Shown here: positions 1 to 12,720 of the stretch, in pieces
Position numbering within the stretch: the first letter of the stretch is position 1
Layout of the letters: every line of letters starts with the position of its first letter
Source of the DNA: Malaya genurostris
Lineage: Eukaryota; Arthropoda; Insecta; Diptera; Culicidae
Assembly (NCBI RefSeq): GCF_030247185.1
Contig: NC_080570.1
Location: 123,615,340-123,679,339, forward strand
Direction: 5' to 3'
Length of the DNA: 64,000 nucleotides
Translations under genes and position numbers: made by a program
Notes under the pieces: generated by a model
Told to the model about the DNA's origin: nothing
Database searches by the model: none
Seen by the model: only the letters and a program-made list of their open reading frames with translations

Positions 1-127
1 GTTATGCAATCACTTGAAAAACCGACTAGTGAAAGTGTCATATACCATTCGACTCAGTTCATCGAGCTGAGCAATGTCTGTGTGTGTGTGTGTGTATTTG
101 TCAAATAATCTCACTAAGTTTTCTCGG

Positions 128-908
128 AGATGGCTGAACCGATTGTGACAAACTTAGATTCAAATGAAATGTCTCGTGGTCCCATACGGAATTCCTGAAT
201 TTCATCCGGATCCGACTTCCGGTTCCGGAGTTATAGGGTAAAGTGTGTTCAATATTGTACACCGTCACTTAAATCGGCGAAACAAAACACGTTAAAAAAT
301 TTCTAAACTGGTCTCAAAACTACACAAATCGATAGTCATTATCAGTAGGCAACTAAACAAACCGATTTCGGCTATCCTGGTCCCCGGTATCCGGTTCCGG
401 AAGTTCCGGAAATAGTGGTCAAAATGGATCTCACTCACTTTTCTCAGCGATGGCTTGACCGATTTCCACAAACTTAGGGCATATTCAGGAGTGTTCTAGT
501 TCTAGATGCATAATTTATGTCAGTTTTAAAATTTAAATCTAGAAATTATAACAAAATAAACTGGCAGCCCCAGCAGTGTTTTATCTGTGTTTCAAATATA
601 GAAAAAGTAGAACGGCAATGTATACCAGTTTTAAATTTGACAGTAGAACTGGTCGAATAAATAAAACTAAAACGGATTGCTGGGGATACGTTTGTTTCAG
701 TTTCATTTACATTATAGACCACCCATATGAATCTTGCAGCTGCTGAATTTGCTCTTAGATTCTAATGAAAGATCTTGTGGTCCCATACGGAATTCCTGAA
801 TTTTATCCAGATCCGACTTCCGGTTCCGGAGTTATAGGGTAAAGTGTGTTACATGTTGTACACCGTCACTTAAACCGGCGAAATAAAAACCGTAAAAAAA
901 TTTCTACA
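128..908. repeat. Dispersed degenerate repeat, two direct copies
   Basis: Two direct copies (about 128-310 and 752-908) share a block reading CCATACGGAATTCCTGAAT, then a segment ending in GGTTCCGGAGTTATAGGGTA, then a third block around CACCGTCACTTAAA. Weaker relatives lie near 1370-1590 and 15320-15535. I see no ORF, TIR or target duplication. It is a dispersed non-coding repeat of the kind common in mosquito genomes; its class is not assigned. Confidence 0.6.
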
Positions 909-2712
909 CTGCACACCAAAAAAATTTTAATTTTACAGGTGACTTAATCCCTCATACGATGTAATTCATAAAAACCTAATTTGTCAAATGTTGGAAAAAT
1001 TTATTTGTAATTACTTAATGTTAGATGAGCTTGAATTTTACGCGTTTCGACTGTAACTTGCGTTCTGCTAGCAGGTGCGACTGTATGAATTTAAATGCAC
1101 CTTTTACCAGCCAAGAAGATGCATGTTTTTGTGACTCAGTCAAATAACAGACGTACTTGCGATCCAATGATTCTCGGTTCAAGTCGTGGCGGTTGCTATC
1201 AGTATTCTTTTTTTTATTTCAATGAATTTCATGGCATGGAGTTTTAGACACAATATTACATGTTCTTCGATGTAAATTTGCGTGAACTGCGACGCTCTAT
1301 TTATGTGCATCATCATAAGATGTAAAATCACAGGGTTTTTTTGAGTGTGTGGACCCATAACCGTTATTCCCAATCTTAGGGTCACTTGAAAGGTCTTATG
1401 GTCCTACCAAAAATTACTGCCTATTTTCGGATGCAACAAACATTTGAATCGTAATTTAGAGTGCGTACTAGTAGAGTTTGTATGTCATGTTAGTTGGTGG
1501 CCGTACGAACCGACTTTGATTATACCGGCTCTCGGGTTCCGATGCCGGAAGTACATATAATAGTGAGCCCACTTCGTTTTCTTAAGGATGACCTACGCAA
1601 TCAAAGCACTGTTTTATTCTGTATTTTATGCACAAACAATCTCTTGGTTTCTTTCAAATATCGAAGAGAAAAATTTTCAATACAATACCACAATATTATA
1701 TACATGAGAAAGTCATCATTACACCACTAGGTGGATTAAAACAGGTTTTTTACAAGAATTATCGTTCAAAAACATGAAATTACATACTAAAAAGCATCAT
1801 TCAAACAATATTTTGTATATTTCGTGAAAAAATATTGAGAAATAAACCTGTTCAGGAGTATTTTTGAGGACGCTTCTTAGAAATCATGATTTGCGGTGTC
1901 TACTTACCAGAAGTCAACAAATAAAAGCGGCAAAGATGTTTTTCTAGACGTTTTTGTTTGATTTTTTAAATTTTGTTGGCTGTTTAAAGCCAAAACTACA
2001 ATTTTTCACGAAAAATATCCGCCATTTTGTAGCAGAAGTAACAAAAAACGAAAAGGAAAACGTTGGAGTCAAATATTTTACATGTAGAAAAAGTGTGCCA
2101 AATTTGAAAAAAAAATGATGAATTAGTTTTCGAATGACGGTGGAACCGGACTTTCAAAACTTGCTTTCGAGAAAAACGCGTTTAAAGTTTGTTCTCTATA
2201 AAGTTGAAGAAAACAATTTATTTTTCTAGAGAGCGCATATCGTCCAACACTTTTGAAAAATCATATTTTTCTTGTGTATTTTGTTATCATAAAACATTTC
2301 GAGAATGTTTTGTCAAGAGTCGATCGAAGCAGAAATGTTGAGTCTGTGCGCCGAGCTCTCGCCCCGAGCTGGAAAACCACATAGCACATGATAAATAGAA
2401 AGGTAACGAGATATTTCTATGTCTGAGTGCGGATGACAGTTTTGTTTTAAACAGGAGCATGTGTGGAAGAAAAATGTACGTGTCGGTGGTCGCAGAAATC
2501 ACGAAGAGCTGCAATTACCGACGATCTCCATCCGGATTATGAAACTAGAAGCATCTAAATCGTTTTGTTCTTTGGAACATAACATTTTGTGTGGAGCAAT
2601 GAATTTAGGGGTTGATTCGTGAAATAACGATTAACGATTAGATTATTTATCTCACTGCAACGCACATGGTCCCTATTTGTACCAACAATTTTCATTGTGT
2701 TTCTTATTACTA
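909..2712. other. Intergenic, no gene seen
   Basis: AT-rich sequence with only short ORFs lacking recognisable motifs. It includes a degenerate copy of the repeat described at the left edge (about 1370-1590). A stretch at 2385-2475 resembles 2817-2910, sharing a CTATGT...GTGCGG core, so part of it is a diverged duplicate. Confidence 0.5.
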
Positions 2713-3838
2713 TACTCTTACCAGGCGCTGCCTAATTTTGAATAGAAATCTACCCAAACTATATTGTGCCTCTAAAAAAAACACGTGATATACTGTGAGT
2801 TTAAGTGCACGATGTAAAATACCTGGTGATCACTTTTTTCTATGTGTTAGTGCGGTTGTCATTTTATTTTGGAATAACAGAGAGACGTGAAGAAGAAAAA
2901 ACATAAACAAATGACGTTTCGGGAGTTGTTTTTATGAAAATATTTAGTTGGTTCTGTTTGCGAAAATATTGGCAGTGAAATGCGGTGTTTTGTTCCGGGA
3001 TGTTTCAATCGTTTTCATCACCTGCATTTGAAATGCCACCCACAGCACAATCACTCCATTATTCATAATAACTGTAATAGATACCATAGTGCGATCCGCC
3101 AAATCCTTCCTCCAACGAAATGAACAGAATCGGATGTGTGTAAAATTTTCTATATTTCGACGTTACCTTGCAAGCCCTTGAAGAAAAAATGTCCAGATTT
3201 TCAATAAGTGCCAACGATTCGCCAGGCTGCGCGACAACTAGAGTAACTTAGAAGTGAAATCCCGATCTGAAATGGTCATTTGTTTATGTTTACATGCTTG
3301 AATCCCGGCGCGCCATACTTAATTTCGTGAGAAAATTACCAACACAACCAAACCTGTCTTACTACGCCACCAGTGTATTTTACGTCGTGGTCTAAGTGTA
3401 CCATGCCTTTGTGCCCCATGAAACAGCTACTTGTCAAAACTGAGCCCCTTGTGTGCCGCAACTGTGCAACTGTATGAAAACGAAAGTGCCAATATTGATA
3501 AACGCACTAACGCATTGTGTTAATGTGTGATTGGCACATTGTTCTAAGCGTCCTCCCCTTGGCATTTTCGTATTTTTAGGTAATTAGCGTATTATTTATA
3601 CCAAAGTAACCTTAATATTTATGTAAGCGGAAGATTGCCCAAAGTGTTGTCATGGCAACTTTGGCAATGCTCGCTACCTATTTTTTCACGATCAAGTCAA
3701 AGTTACTACAAAAAAAATCGAATATTTACCTAATATTTGGGCGGTACCCACATTTTTTTCTCTACCTTATTTTGGGTAGCTCTTAGAAATGCTCAACAAT
3801 GAGCGATTTTTCCTTTAAAAAAAACTCGATTTTCGGTG
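2713..3838. mobile_element. TIR element, long copy of the CACTCTTACC family
   Basis: The left end (TACTCTTACCAGGCGC) and the right end (GATTTTCGGTG) match those of the shorter copy at 10813-11082, and both ends are flanked by TA. The outer about 140 bp on the left and about 190 bp on the right align with that copy; the core (about 2850-3640) is extra. The core holds a 47-codon ORF (2980-3123, plus) beginning with a C-FVPG-C pair, which resembles the start of a THAP zinc finger but does not continue as one. I infer a Tc1/mariner-like or other TA-inserting element with extra or less-deleted internal sequence. Confidence 0.45.
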
Positions 3839-3840
3839 TA

Positions 3841-5946
3841 AAGCATTAGTGAAATGTCTTGTTCTCGTATGATAAACCATGACAGTGTCCAGTTGTCGAT
3901 CCGATCTAAATTAAGGTAATGCATGAAAAACGTGCCTTCAATTCTGTATTCTAAAGCGAACTAATTTGAAAATGTGACCAAATTACACACTTAAATTGGA
4001 TTACCGAACTCAGCTGCTCCAATATCGACAATGAGTTTTTCAGTGAAAATTTCGTTTCATCACTGCGGTACCAATAGGATATCAACAGACCAAAATATTC
4101 GGTAGTTCGACTGTTCAAAACTCGTCAAAAGTTGCAAGAATTACAGAAAGAAGTTGAGTGTGTAGCCTCGGAACATGAACATTTTAACCGAGGTTGCTGC
4201 GGAGATCGGAATTTGGGCTGAGGTGGCACAGTCAGGTCCCCCAGTTGCGGCCAGATAGCGAATAAAATTCTTATCGATAGACCGAAGATGTACGCAGGCT
4301 TCGTGATGTTCGGGTTAATATATTACGTGCCTTCGTTGGTAGCTTTACATTTTTTTTGTCTTGTGTTTCACGGTTGCGCTACCGCTACTCTTCCGTACCT
4401 TCTTCTGATCACAGTTTCCCACTTCCGGAATTCCAGCTGGAAAAAAACACCATCCATTCAGATCAGCTCCCGCTCTGCAGGTTCCCTTTTCAGTTGCATG
4501 CTGGATGCCGCAGGCATTTTTTTCCGCAGCCGGATCTGGTCTGCCCGTGAATGCGTGATTCTTCTATCACTCTTGAACGGTCTCTCTCTCTCGCTCGCTG
4601 TCGACACAGATGGGATTACGAGTTTGAATGGTTTAAATTGTATCTGGCGAAAAGGATATATTAAGATAAATGGTTGAGTCGATGTAGTTGAGTAGATTGC
4701 AGATAACAGACTGCAGGCTTCCTTCGGGGCTTTTTGAATTCCTTTGAACTCGATCATATGATGTGATGAGATTAAAAGGTGGAATATTATGTCAGAATTT
4801 TGTGCAGTTGTAAAAATGAGTATATAAATTAATATTTTCCTTGGTAATAAATATTATTACTACTGTTCCACACAAAACAAAAATGGAAATCAAGGGGTAG
4901 TCACTTGTAGAGTAAAACTTGTTACTCTAAACGAATAGACAAACAATGCACTCTCTGATCATTTTATGTCAGACAGGCCTTGCAGGCTTCTGTCTGACGT
5001 TTGTGTACGAGCAACGCTTGATTGGCCGTTTGTTCAGTTTTTCCATGGTGCTTGAAAATCAACATACGCACCCATACTGCAAACGAAAACAAGCGCAGGA
5101 AAGAGTAGTGTATGTCTACACAAAATCAACAGTAGCTTCCACAAACAGCAGCAATTGCGGTTGGCTTTAACAGATAGTCAAGTGGTTTCTTAGTGGAGGC
5201 GCCGATGTAATTGACGACAAATTGTACCGTACGATTTGAAGTTAGCTCAATCCCCGTAAAGGTTGGTGAAACTAATTGTTATTATCTGCTCTGCACTCGG
5301 ACTATTGCATCGGGGTTTCCATCATGGACACAATAATTCACGAAAATATTCATAAGTCGGAGGAAGGTGAAGTCGTACTCATATAATTATGAATGTGATG
5401 TGACACCTAGTGATAAAAGAGCACTAATGAAATTTGTCACAGGATAATAATATTAGAACACAAGAAAAGCAATAGAAACGTATCATGTGAAAATACCTTT
5501 CACTAATCCTTTGAAGATCGATTGATTCGACCCGGGGAGAAGTGAGTGAAATGCTTTTATCAAGTTTGGGCCACTATTCCCAGTACTTATGGAGGTACTT
5601 AGAGCCAAAGTCGATTTGAATTTCCAGAAATAAATATATTCTACAAATTGAAATAGTTTTGAGCTAAATAAGAACGTCGTGAAATTTTAAGCACTCATCA
5701 CCCTATAATTTCGGAAGTTGGATCAGTATTTAAGACCTAAGTATGGGACAGTAAGATCTTTCATTTGAACTTAACTTTCAAGTTCTGTCTCTAAACCAGT
5801 GAAGTCGAAAGAGCCAAAAACGCTTTTTACAGAATTTCAGAGAGAAGTCAGAGTCACAAAATATTTTCTTCACAAACAATAAATAGTACTTTAATAAATG
5901 AAGTTTTGTTTTATAAACAACAAAAACTAATTAAATCCAAATGACT
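3841..5946. other. Intergenic, no gene seen
   Basis: No ORF here has a domain I recognise. The longest (4288-4677, plus, 129 codons) starts with hydrophobic segments but has no motif, no repeat copy and no clear promoter, so I did not call it. Confidence 0.5.
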
Positions 5947-7112
5947 CCACGGAACGACCGAAATTAGCTCTGCGCCTAATTCGTATTACTGTTTTTGAAT
6001 TAGTTGATTTTAACAACAAAATTTCCAAAATAACTATAAAATTAGTTAAAATTTAGAATTTACTTTGCTGAAAAAACGCTTATTTTTAGAGAATGTGTTT
6101 AGTTGGTCAATATCCTGGACACAAACCAGCAATATTTCAATCCAACACGAAATTCTTATTGACAACTAATTTTGTTATTAAAATCAGAAAATTTGTTTCT
6201 ATTTATCTATCACCATCATTACTGAAGGAAAGCACAAAGAAACCAAAACTTAAATGGGTATTATTAACAAGTTTATTAGCCAAAAACTCATGAGAAGTGT
6301 CAAAGCAAAACAATCCATTAAAAAGCTAAAAAGGACAGTCTTATTGAAAATTGTTTTGATGTTTTTCGCATGTGTTCGATATATCTTTATTTAAATTTCT
6401 AAACCGATATGTAAAAATGTCGTATTTATTCAGAATTTGTGCGCACTTGAAGCGATTGTGCGTAATAATGTTTTTACGCGGAACAGTGAAGTGAATTTCG
6501 AATGTTTCACTCTAATTGTGATGAAGTTTTTTTGTATCTTCAAATCTTCTTTGTATTCGGTTTTTGTTTTCCGAGTGCTCAAAGTTTTCAGTGAGAATGA
6601 AGAAAACAATGATTAAGAAGAAAAAAATTCAAAACGATGTTTACGTTTCGTTTATGTCTTTTTCTCCAATACAACATCGTATTTATACCTGCCAATATAG
6701 AAAAGACAACCGCGTCTGAAATTTTTTCGGCAGTAGTGTGCCATCTAGTGGCTAGTAGTCATTACGGTGTTACCGTTTCGGTGACAGGGCGGCATATAGC
6801 TGCATATTGCAGAAGCCAATTCAACCATTCATGTTGGTTGAAAACAACATTATATTTCATTAATTCAACTAAAAACTTAGTTGAATGGAAATGAAATGTG
6901 CCTTAGCTAAGAAATGACAGCACGTTTAATTTGTGAATTCAACTAAAAAAAATAGTCATTTCAACAAATATTTTATTATTATTAAGGGAATGAGAATAAA
7001 AAATCTAAATCAGCAAAAGTAAGATTTTTTTAGTTGTCTCAAAAAATAACTAACTAAAATCAGCAAATCAACAAAATTTTTCGCGAAAATGCTGATTTCG
7101 GTCGTTCCGTGG
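5947..7112. mobile_element. Non-autonomous TIR element, about 1.17 kb
   Basis: It opens with CCACGGAACGACCGAAATTA and closes with the inverse of the same sequence, giving a TIR of about 22 bp with one mismatch. No transposase is visible inside. Flanking bases show no convincing target duplication, so the superfamily stays open. The interior is AT-rich and contains several AACTAA/TTAGTT strings near both ends. Confidence 0.7.
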
Positions 7113-7901
7113 ATCTAAATGAATGTCGTTGCTGTTCTTGTTAACAGGATTTAATATTCCAGATTGCTTTCAAAGCTGAACTTTTGACACAGTTTCTTAA
7201 CCACACTATTTTTTTTTGCCCAAACATGGTTGCCGAAAAAAAGTTGATGAAATCAACAAAAAAAGTTGTTTTTCTATGGAGCCTTCTCGAATATCTGCAT
7301 AACTGGTAACCCTGCTTACGAATCTGAGAAAGAGCAGAAAAGAAGCAAAGAAAAAAACAGGACCACATGCTTGTGTTGTCGTTCATAGACGTCAGAGTAC
7401 TGTCAGTTCAGAACAGTAGCATTTGTGATCACACTTTTCATTCAGCACACTTTCATATTGTGCAGTTCGATTTGGTGTGAATTACTGTGCATTATAAATG
7501 TTTGAGTAGTTTGGTTGACTTTGAAAAACAACGGCGTATTTTTCTATAACTGTACTGAAGTAATTCGTATCAACAAATGCACTGGTTTTATCGCAATATT
7601 GCTTTAGAAAGTGATAATAAAGTAATATATCACTCTAAATTGTACTTCAAAATAATTGATTTTTCTTCAAAGCAAATAAATTCTAGTGTCACAGCATTGG
7701 CTCGGTTTTCTGTCTTTACAGTGTTGTTGCGTTTTCGGTTGAAGAAAAATCTATTACACTTATGAATGCAAATGCTGTAAAATGTTTGTCAAAAATACCA
7801 CTTGAGCCAATTCGTTCTGATTCAACGTGTGATTCGATGAGAACTTCAGCTTAAGTTAAATATATGACTTATCTTTACATGCTTTTAACTGTCAATTTTA
7901 G
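7113..7901. other. Intergenic, no gene seen
   Basis: AT-rich spacer between two transposable elements. The ORFs at 7141-7386 (minus) and 7577-7765 (plus) have no recognisable domain or signal, so nothing is called. Confidence 0.5.
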
Positions 7902-7918
7902 CACAGATAACAGATATA

Positions 7919-8600
7919 CACACGTTCTTTGAACATAACTTATGGTTTGAGTTGCGATTACACAAATTCATAAACTAGAACAATATGTCAAAATTTGAAT
8001 ATGAATTTGAGTAAAATAAACTCGTTGCCTTGAGTTCTCTCGTATTTATTCATACATTAGAGTAAGCGTTGAGTTTTTAAACATTTGAGTGAAAAAAATA
8101 CTTCTTGCAGTTCAGTGCGTTTTCATTCTCGGAATATTCTTATCGAAATAAAGAATGCAAGAATACGTCGTTTCCCATTGCCGTTTCTAGATCCGGTTTT
8201 GAAAACATGAATCAACGTCAATCATAGATGTTTTGTGGTTTCAATTATGCTTAGTGAAAAGCGCAACATAAGGATATCAAAATAATTCCATTTTTACTCC
8301 AAAACGTTCAAAAGGAAACGGTTTCGAGTCACTGTTTTGCGCATTCAAAAGAAAGAAGAATAACTTTGTATATGAAAATTTACGAAGAAAAGTATCTTCA
8401 CTTTAGAAACAAGGAACTCAAATTTTGAGTTGAACTTACTCAAATTTTGAACAAAATATTTTTTTCTTATTTTGAGTAATAATTTCGTAATAATAAGTTT
8501 TGACAATTTTGTCCCTTAACGCAAAAATGAGTAGATAGGTGGTAACTCAAGTTTAGAGTAAGTGCACTTTTTATGAATTTTGAGTTATGTTCAATGAGAG
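7919..8600. mobile_element. TIR insert within the 7.9 kb element
   Basis: Comparison with the intact relative at 22385-22871 shows that 682 bp interrupt the left TIR between TA and TACAG; TA occurs on both sides. The ends contain TTGAACATAACT on the left and its inverse AGTTATGTTCAA on the right. Many ACTCAAATTTTGAGT-like palindromes fill the interior. No transposase is present. TA targeting suggests a Tc1/mariner-type derivative. Confidence 0.6.
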
Positions 8601-8613
8601 TACAGACTCACAT

Positions 8614-8869
8614 CTCGGGTAATTTTTCAAAAGGGCGTATAGGCAAGTGACAGTTTCTCTTTAATCACTCTCTCTTTCGATTATTGTGATGTGATTAAAA
8701 AGGTTTTTTATTGATATCACTATTCTGTTTGAAAGTCGAAAGTTTCGGGTATCATTTCATGCAAAGAGTTGAGTGATAAACGTGGAAACCACTTGGTAAT
8801 TAATAGAAGAGAAAGTAAACAAGGAGAAACTGTCACTTGCTTATACGCCCTTTTGAAAAATTAACCGAG
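8614..8869. mobile_element. 256-bp MITE with 4-bp target duplication, copy 1
   Basis: Near-palindromic element whose ends read CTCGGGTAATTTTTCAAAAG and the inverse ending TTAACCGAG; the TIR runs on for about 45 bp through AAGTGACAGTTTCTC. ACAT flanks both ends (8610-8613, 8870-8873), and the unoccupied sequence is seen in the relative at 22.8 kb. A second copy in inverse orientation is at 36043-36297, flanked by AAAT. No ORF. Confidence 0.8.
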
Positions 8870-9358
8870 ACATATGCACTCTGTGTAAAATTTGTTTAAT
8901 CAGCGCACAGTGGATCAAAAGCGCAATTTCACGCTCTTAATTGATAACTCATAGGATCGTGGTTTTTGAGGTACAGTATCTTCAGAAAAGTTGCTCAGAA
9001 TAATAGACGCCATCCTTCGGCAAATGTTACCACGATCGACACGAGGTGCCACCACTATTTGGGTGCCGCTTTCACTGAGCCACAATTTTGGGTGCAACAT
9101 TCACTTCACGCTAGATTTCTGTTTGGCTGTTGGTTAAAATGGCATGTTTATTTTTGTTTTATTCCGATCGAATACACGTGTGATTTATGCGACATGGAAA
9201 TAAAATTGTTTTCAACACTTCCGGAAGGTAGTGGAACGTTTTGAAAGATCGCGGCGAACAGTCAAGTAGGTGGCAGTAGTGTTTCCTATACGTGCAAATT
9301 TGAAATTTACACAGGATTTTGAAAAATTTTGTTCGAGCCTGTATATCTGTTAACTGTG

Positions 9359-10812
9359 ATTTAAGAGAATTACGACGCTCCTTTTAAGTGCACCTACTAA
9401 GACGTGATTTTACACGTTTTTTGCTAATGGCACTTTCGTTTCTAACGGTGGCACTACACACCTAGAAAAAATTGTGTAAATTTACATCCTCAGAGACCGA
9501 CATATATGAGCGTCAAAAATGACTCAATTTTACAGCAGATCTGACTTATATTTAATGCATTCTGACATATTTTTAAGTACTAAAACATGTAAATTTACAC
9601 GTTTACTTGAAAGGCGAGATATATTTGACGTATATTTATATTGTTCACGTAAAATTCAGTCGATTCACGGATTACGTTCTTATAAATTGTGTCATATGTG
9701 GATTTGCGTCATCTGTAAATTACATAATTTTTTGCTGTGTACACCGGTGTAGGGAAGAAAAGGATACCTTGATTACACCCAAATTGGAGCGGATATAGTT
9801 ACTGCTACACTACAGCGCTGAAAACAAAAACGGTATAAGTGTGTACATCTTTATAGATGCAAATAAAACGAGCGTCGCGATTTACTTACATTCACAATCC
9901 AAAGCATGTAAAGAGAAGTCATACCATTAACTTCACAGTTCATTTAGCTGAAGTTTACAAAGTATACCGACGCAAAATTTATTTGTAAATGTTAGTAGAT
10001 GTAATATTATGGCATCACCGAAGATATTATGGCATGCTTGAATTTACGTTAAACGTATACTTCATTTTTTCTAAGAGTGTAATATTGATAGCAAATACCC
10101 ACTTGTACGCGGCGTTCAGATTTCCCCCCAGACAGCTGGCAAAAATATCGATGAGTGTTTTAAATTGGGTTTCATTTTCTGTTTAGAAGTTATTGTATGT
10201 ACTCACATCAATTTTAGATTTTTAAAAACTTTAGGAATTATTGATTTATCTCTCAAAAGTATGTAAATTTTTCCTTCTAGCAATTATTTGAATGACAGGT
10301 ACGCCCTTTGTAGATTGAGATATTTGTAGAATCAAAATGCCTGGGTAAAGTTAAAGTATTTTGAAGCGTTTGTTCATATAGGAAAGAGAAACTCGATTTG
10401 TTTACTCTTGTCAGATTCGCCCTTCCATGAAAAAAAAACAGCTGATTTTCTTAAACTCTTTAAATTCAGCCTTTCACATTTTGATTTAATTTCGCTGTTC
10501 GGTAAGGTTTCAATGAAAACTTTCGAAAAATACAAGACAAAAATCATTATGATTTACAGAAATCACGCTAGTTTTCACAGACCGAACAGTTGACCACAAA
10601 CTTAGGCTAACTCCTAAATGATCATATGTTGTTTTAAAGATTTTTTTTAAATAATTCTCATTGAAATATTCTCATGAAACATTATTAAAAATTATATTTA
10701 CCGAACTTCGATAAACTTGATAATCAATGACAATTAACTGTCAAACTTCAACCACTTTGTAAGGGCTATAGCAATGTGAATTTGGCCCCCAAAGAGAATT
10801 CATATCATTCTA
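9359..10812. other. Intergenic with a short element fragment
   Basis: No gene is recognised. About 50 bp near 10100-10150 (CCCACTTGTACGCGGCG and following) match the left end of the TIR family at 14165 and 36634, so this is a solo terminal fragment. Other ORFs lack domains. Confidence 0.5.
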
Positions 10813-11082
10813 CACTCTTACCAGCCGCTACCTAATTTTGGGTCAAAGCCTACCCAAAATCAACTAAAGTGCATCTCCCCAATTTTGGTTAACAAGTGAT
10901 GACCTCAAAATTTGGGTAACTGTAAGTTTAGTACAAATGTTATGCCATAACAAAGCACGCTACCCATTTTTACCCATCAACTCAAAGTTTGAGTAGATAA
11001 CGACCTAATTTTGGGTAGTGTATAGAAGAGCTTGACAATGAGTGATTTCTCCTCAAAAAATAGGTACAAATGATTTTCAGTG
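10813..11082. mobile_element. 270-bp MITE, CACTCTTACC family
   Basis: Flanked by TA on both sides; the left end is CACTCTTACCAGCCGC and the right end TGATTTTCAGTG. The interior repeats ACCTAATTTTGGGTA-like blocks. Relatives are at 2713-3838 (long) and 25988-26352. No coding capacity. TIRs are imperfect beyond CACT, so the exact class is uncertain. Confidence 0.55.
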
Positions 11083-12198
11083 TACCACATCTGAAAAATC
11101 GGGAGTTATGGTGCTAGGGTGGTTCTATTGATTTTCATTTGATTGCTAAAGCAACCGTTCCAGCGAAATTAAAAAAAACTAGGATATTTTGGACACTGTC
11201 GAGAAGGTATACAAATTTTTTGAAATTTTTAGGAGATGTATTTTTTGCATGTAAAATACTAGAAAATTTTGAAACTTACGATTTTGGTACCACGTTCAAT
11301 GTTTAGTATTAAATAAAGAATTTTTGAACACGTTAAAGTGCTTCAGTTACTTTCAATGTAAACGAACACAATATTTCATTTTTTTGCAGAAAAAAATCAT
11401 AATTAACCATGTATTTCCATTGAAACTCTATTAGAATAAAACGATGATGCTTAGTTCTAATAGTTATACACCTTGCATTTCTATCTAATAGAAACTTAAC
11501 GGAAACGCATGGTTGATTGTAATTTCTTTCCGAAAAATTAAAATATTGAGCTTTTCTACATATTTCGAAAATAAATACAAAACCGTGACCTGGCAGTTGA
11601 AGGGTTGAAATGTTGGGTCCAAGTTCTTCCAAATATATTATAACGATATGGATTCCCTTTGGGACATATTTAACATGATTGCCCGCCTAAAACCTTTGAG
11701 AAGTTTGAAATTTCTGAGAATCAGTTGAATAGTCTTTAATGTCAGAAGCATATTCCGAATATGTGTCTGGTTATCATGTACAATTTTTATTATTTCACAT
11801 ATTTTTTGTTGCAATTTTTTGCACTGAAGTGGAGAATGTTAGGCGATATTTAAAAAAAATAGAAAACATACACATACAATTCATCAAAGCATGCGTTGGA
11901 ATTTACAGCATTTACAGAACGAACGGCTAGATAGATTTTGACAGATTGACGAAAACTATATTACCAAACGCTTTCTATTCAATTCAACTATCGAACTAAT
12001 AAACGAACGATAAGCTGTTTGAAATTCGGTAAATATTCAACTTCAACTTCAAGTGGTGACAGCTGGCATGAATTTGCTCTTATGCTTGCTGAAGAACGAC
12101 AAAACACACTTTTTTAGGCATTCTTCGATGTAAACTTCGGATGTCATCATTAGGGATGTGACTAATGGTTCCGTTTTTAGGCTACAACAGCAAATCGC
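11083..12198. other. Intergenic, no gene seen
   Basis: AT-rich sequence. The ORF at 11333-11632 (minus) has no recognisable motif. No repeats with counterparts elsewhere in the window were noticed. Confidence 0.45.
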
Positions 12199-12720
12199 TT
12201 ACCGAATCATGGCCTTCTTCGCAAACACGAACTTGAATCTTCCCGGAACATCTCCAGATCCAGTCACGATGTTAAATTTTTGATCGGGAAACTGTTTAAA
12301 ATCACGTTGACGTATGTCACCGTCCTGTGTTTCATACGTTTTGGCTACGGAATTTTTCTTCATGTACCGGTTCGGATGTTTGCTGGCTTCGTACAACCTG
12401 TTTACTTCTTTGGAAGGTTGTTTCGTACCGTTTGAAAGTAGCCGTTTCATCTGCAGGTCATATCTCGGATCGAAAGACCGAGGTTGGCTTTATCACACGT
12501 CAACACCTTGAAGGGTAGTCAACGATCCCTGGTTTCGGTTTATTCGTAGGTCCTCTGACACACTCTAGTCTTCCTTGTAGACTTTGAGCACTTGCCAAAC
12601 TGTTGTTTTCGCAAACTTCAGCACTTAAGCCATCTTGAGATCGGACCATTCAGGCTTTTCCAGGTGTCCGCGTGCCCAATATATTTTCTTCTGTTCGGTT
12701 CCATTTGACGTTATTTCTGA
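12199..12720 (-). pseudogene. Dead Tc1/mariner (DD37E-like) transposase fragment
   Basis: On the minus strand the N-terminal and middle parts of a Tc1/mariner transposase can be read through several stops. An early segment has KTTVWQVLK, typical of the helix-turn-helix DNA-binding region, and a later open stretch (12199-12450) ends in a region resembling the ETY-x-x-DF segment around the first catalytic aspartate of ITmD37E-type transposases. At least four in-frame stops (near 12625, 12560 and 12490) and the missing C-terminal half show it is dead. It is related to, but clearly diverged from, the intact DD37E gene at 20 kb. The family call comes from remembered motif patterns. Confidence 0.6.

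Larger units (their letters stand above)
7902..9358. mobile_element. CACAGATAAC-family TIR element carrying two nested insertions
   Basis: The left end CACAGATAACAGATATAC and the right end GTATATCTGTTAACTGTG are TIRs of the family seen intact at 22385-22871. Removing two inserts (7919-8600 and 8614-8869 with their duplications) leaves about 0.51 kb, close to the 487 bp of the intact copy. The flanks ATTTTAG (7895-7901) and ATTTAAG (9359-9365) look like a 7-bp target duplication with one mismatch. The ORF at 8966-9244 lies inside the repeat and is not conserved as protein. It is non-autonomous and of unassigned superfamily. Confidence 0.7.

Noticed and set aside
4288..4677. 129-codon ORF with a hydrophobic N-terminus
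   Set aside because: No domain, no splice or promoter context, and an antisense ORF of similar length overlaps it.
8966..9244. 92-codon ORF with cysteines
   Set aside because: Inside a repeated TIR element; not preserved as protein in the copies at 22.7 and 23.1 kb.
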